A model generated the notes under the pieces. That model did no database searches. It was not told the origin of the DNA and saw only the letters and a program-made list of their open reading frames with translations. Below, piece after piece: positions 6,288-7,980 of a DNA stretch of 7,980 nt. The stretch is from an uncultured Planctomycetaceae bacterium (GTDB lineage: Bacteria; Planctomycetota; Planctomycetia; Pirellulales; Pirellulaceae), in the NCBI GenBank assembly GCA_903927685.1, contig CAIYOB010001140.1, positions 1 through 7,980 on the forward strand, in the 5' to 3' direction. The first letter of the stretch is position 1; the number at the start of each line of letters is the position of its first letter. The position numbers were made by a program, and so were the translations under genes.

Positions 6288-6302
6288 CCGCTCGCCGAGC
6301 GG
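6288..6302 (+). terminator. GC-rich hairpin after the kinase gene
   Basis: CCGCTC (6288-6293) and GAGCGG (6297-6302) form a perfect 6-bp stem with a GCC loop, 25 nt after the kinase stop. No T-run follows, so it would be an atypical terminator if it is one. Confidence 0.3.
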
Positions 6303-6311
6303 GCGGTCTAG

Positions 6312-6330
6312 GGTGGCATGGAGTGCCGCC
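6312..6330. repeat. short inverted repeat
   Basis: GGTGGCA (6312-6318) and TGCCGCC (6324-6330) form a 7-bp stem with one G-T pair and a 5-nt loop. It lies between the kinase-terminal hairpin and the large palindrome, and may belong to the same intergenic element or help end the sigma-kinase transcript. Confidence 0.35.
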
Positions 6331-6362
6331 TGGTCACAGGCATTGAAAGTGGCCCGGGGTGC

Positions 6363-6436
6363 CTGGGGTCGAGTGCAGCGAGCCCCCAGCGCGGCACCTG
6401 GGGGCTCGCCACTCGTCCCTCGCGGCTCGACCCCAG
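6363..6436. repeat. large nested palindromic element (REP-like)
   Basis: Inner arms GCGAGCCCCCAG (6378-6389) and CTGGGGGCTCGC (6398-6409) pair perfectly over 12 bp around an 8-nt loop. Pairing continues after a 2-nt bulge with CGAGTG (6370-6375) and CACTCG (6410-6415). Outer arms CTGGGGTCGAG (6363-6373) and CTCGACCCCAG (6426-6436) are also perfect over 11 bp and compete with the middle arms, so two folds are possible. It resembles intergenic palindromic repeats of high-GC bacteria. Only one copy is in this window, so its repeat status is unproven. It could also act as a bidirectional terminator. Confidence 0.55.
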
Positions 6437-6598
6437 CCAACCCAACGAGCGGGACTCCGCGCGCGGAAAGGGCCGCAGCTCACGCGTTCGCGGGGTCAGC
6501 TGGAATTCAGATCGTCTTCAGATCCACTGTTTGCGATCTCCCGTTCAGTGCCTGCCCTCGTGAGCCTCGCCGACTCGCGTCCAACTCGCCGCGACTTC

Positions 6599-6817
6599 AT
6601 GCAGCGTGTCGCCGCGGCCCGAACGGCGCGAAAGGACGGTGAGAGGGTTCGACAGTATGTAGAGCATCGAGACGGCGGCTACAGGGTCGTTGGCACGCGA
6701 ATGACCTTGGAATCCATCGTGTCCGCCTTTCTTGAAGGCCAGACCGCCGAAAGCAGCGCCCGGGCGTTTCCCGTGCCCTGCCTGGAACAGACCAACAGCT
6801 AGATTGCGTTCTACCTT
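6599..6817 (+). pseudogene. broken DUF433-family gene
   Basis: The frame from the ATG at 6599 encodes VRQYVEHRDGGYRVVGTR, then MTLESIVSAFLEGQTAES and ARAFPVPCLEQ, which matches the small DUF433 family (usually about 75-80 residues). These proteins are often the antitoxin-like partner of DUF5615 PIN-fold proteins. A TAG at 6800-6802 falls where the family normally reads LEQVYGA, and the same frame resumes directly with IAFYL (6803-6817), the family's next conserved residues. So the gene is interrupted by an in-frame stop and loses its normal C-terminus right after. No partner toxin gene is present and no good ribosome-binding site precedes the ATG. A functional 67-residue product is possible but unlikely. 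Confidence 0.7.
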
Positions 6818-6892
6818 GGGACGGGCGTGGCCCTGCTCGTGGCACGGCTTACTGGTCTATCCGATTCTGAACTCTTTCAAGAGGGCGGCTCC

Positions 6893-6990
6893 ACGTTCCG
6901 GACGCTTAAGGCGTTGACAACTCGGGTCGCATGTGAGCCCCACGCTCACGTGGTGGACGTGCCGCGGTTCCTGAAAGTCGGTCAGATCGG
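6893..6990 (+). pseudogene. decayed fragment of a Ser/Thr kinase gene
   Basis: The translated fragment TTRVACEPHAHVVDVPRFLK (6917-6976) matches TTRVAGEPHDHVVDVQRFLK of the intact kinase upstream (5429-5488) at 17 of 20 residues and 51 of 60 bases, by direct comparison. Weaker similarity extends a few residues to either side (FRTLKAL before, VGQIGV after). None of the catalytic motifs that should precede or follow is present. The fragment ends at the stop of the convergent Gfo/Idh/MocA gene. It is in the same frame as the DUF433 remnant, so both now form one decayed open frame. It is probably the relic of a second kinase copy or of a recombination between paralogues. Confidence 0.7.
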
Positions 6991-6992
6991 CG

Positions 6993-7980
6993 TCACGGAG
7001 CCGGGGGTTCCGGCAAGCTCCAGCCGGGGCGGTACTCGCGGCGGATCAGCGCGTCGGCTTCCGGTGCGTTCTTGGCTTTCAGGCCGGCGGCGTCCCACTC
7101 GATCTTTGTGCCCAGCCGCACGGCCAGGTTGCCCAGCAGCACCATCTCGGTGAATGGCCCGGCGTAATCGAAGCTGGACAGCGGCTTCGGGCCGCCGCGG
7201 CACGCCTCGATCCACTCGGCGTCTTCGTTCGCCACCCGGCGGATCGTTTGCGGCACGTCCTGGAACTGTCCGGCACGCTCGCCCGGCGCGATAACCCAGT
7301 CGGTGGCGCTGCGGCGGAACAGCATCGTGCCCGCGTCGCCCACCAGGATCAGGTCCCAGCCCGTGGCCTCGGTGCCGCCTGCACCCGCTTTCTTCTTCTT
7401 GGCCCGCTTCGCCTCAGATTCCGCCGCGACCGGCTTGCTCTTGGGGACTTCTCGGGTGGCCCGTTCCAGCAACTCGTAAGGTGCGTTCTGCCGGTCGTCC
7501 TTCTTGCCGTCGTACCAGACAAACTTGACGGCCGGCTGTTCGACGGCCGCTCGAGGTCCGACCGCACCGCCCAGCGTGCCGCCGCCGACCGCCGCGCGGG
7601 AGGCGAATTGGTACGTGATCGTGGACCAATCGGGGCCGGTCTCCGTCGTGGGGCCGCCCGATTCGGCTGCGACCGACAGCGGTGCGCCCAGGTCGAGTGC
7701 CCAGTAGGCCATGTCCATGATATGGCAGGCCATGTCGCCCAACGCCCCGCAGCCGAAGTCCCACCAGCCGCGCCATTTGAAGGGCACGTAACAGGCGTTG
7801 TACGTCCGCAAAGGAGCCGGGCCGACCCACAGGTCCCAGTCCAAATCGTCGGGCTTGGCCTGGTCCGCCAACCGGGTCCGCTCGTCCAAGGCGGCCTGTC
7901 CCTGCGGCCAGATCGGCCGGTTGGTCCAGGCGTGGACCTCGCGGACCGGCCCGATCACACCGGCCCGCACCAATTCCACC
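6993..7980 (-). CDS. Gfo/Idh/MocA-family oxidoreductase, C-terminal 328 residues
   Basis: The frame is open to the right edge, so the NAD(P)-binding N-terminal Rossmann domain lies outside the window; a GTG at 7979 is internal, not the start. The visible part is the alpha/beta C-terminal domain typical of planctomycete members: [12 protein letters not shown] (45-56), [19 protein letters not shown] (64-82) and [15 protein letters not shown] (84-98), with the conserved [12 protein letters not shown] histidine H86. Further on come [10 protein letters not shown] (225-234) and a C-terminus near [15 protein letters not shown] (306-320). The family oxidises or rearranges sugars and related polyols using NAD(P); the substrate cannot be told here. 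A Lys/Ala-rich insert (about 180-205, with AKKKKAG) looks like a flexible loop. No signal peptide can be assessed. It converges on the kinase relic, and its TGA is at 6993-6995. Confidence 0.9.
   Translation of the reverse strand, partial: VELVRAGVIGPVREVHAWTNRPIWPQGQAALDERTRLADQAKPDDLDWDLWVGPAPLRTYNACYVPFKWRGWWDFGCGALGDMACHIMDMAYWALDLGAPLSVAAESGGPTTETGPDWSTITYQFASRAAVGGGTLGGAVGPRAAVEQPAVKFVWYDGKKDDRQNAPYELLERATREVPKSKPVAAESEAKRAKKKKAGAGGTEATGWDLILVGDAGTMLFRRSATDWVIAPGERAGQFQDVPQTIRRVANEDAEWIEACRGGPKPLSSFDYAGPFTEMVLLGNLAVRLGTKIEWDAAGLKAKNAPEADALIRREYRPGWSLPEPPAP

Larger units (their letters stand above)
6263..6598. other. gene-free stretch between the kinase gene and the DUF433 remnant
   Basis: 336 nt without a credible gene. 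It contains the three inverted repeats listed separately. Its remainder (6437-6598) shows only a short direct repeat, TTCAGATC at 6505-6512 and 6517-6524. Open frames here are GC-rich, low-complexity and unlike any family I recognise. Confidence 0.6.

Noticed and set aside
6190..6642. Open frames through the gene-free stretch after the kinase
   Set aside because: They cross the palindromes, are Ala/Arg/Pro-rich and have no family resemblance or ribosome-binding site.
1..7980. CRISPR arrays, tRNA or rRNA genes, insertion sequences
   Set aside because: None seen: no regularly spaced repeats, no tRNA-like T-arm or CCA end, and no transposase motif on either strand.

Overview
High-GC bacterial DNA, most likely from a planctomycete of the Pirellulales type. 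The reasons are an ECF sigma factor gene overlapping a Ser/Thr kinase gene, a Gfo/Idh/MocA protein of the form expanded in that phylum, a YkgJ-type Cys-cluster protein and an orphan PtsN-like EIIA. The genus cannot be named from the sequence alone.

Left half, minus strand, read from right to left: an EIIA protein (3460-3969); a 255-nt gap; then a tight block of kamA (radical-SAM lysine 2,3-aminomutase family, 1891-3204), a YkgJ-family protein (1346-1885), a complete D-Ala-D-Ala-ligase-like ATP-grasp enzyme (375-1361) and the start of a second, different ATP-grasp enzyme (1-357, running off the left edge). Gaps or overlaps of 5, -16 and 17 nt imply a single transcript. The aminomutase keeps the Asp residues expected for lysine, but has lost the zinc site of the classical enzyme. 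The complete ligase departs from true Ddl at two active-site positions. The most attractive reading is an undescribed beta-lysine-based pathway in which tandem ATP-grasp ligases build an amide or peptide. This is inference.

Middle, plus strand: a regulatory region (3970-4160) with an extended -10 promoter and repeated AATTCTTGGG sites 21 bp apart. It precedes an ECF sigma factor (4161-4790) whose stop codon overlaps the start of a soluble Ser/Thr protein kinase (4784-6262). The pair is probably a translationally coupled signalling module.

Right part: a gene-free stretch (6263-6598) with three inverted repeats, including a large nested palindrome (6363-6436). A broken DUF433 gene follows (6599-6817), read in the same frame into a decayed fragment of a kinase gene (6893-6990) closely similar to the intact kinase upstream. 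At the right edge a Gfo/Idh/MocA oxidoreductase-like gene on the minus strand (6993-7980) lacks its N-terminal Rossmann part because it runs off the window.
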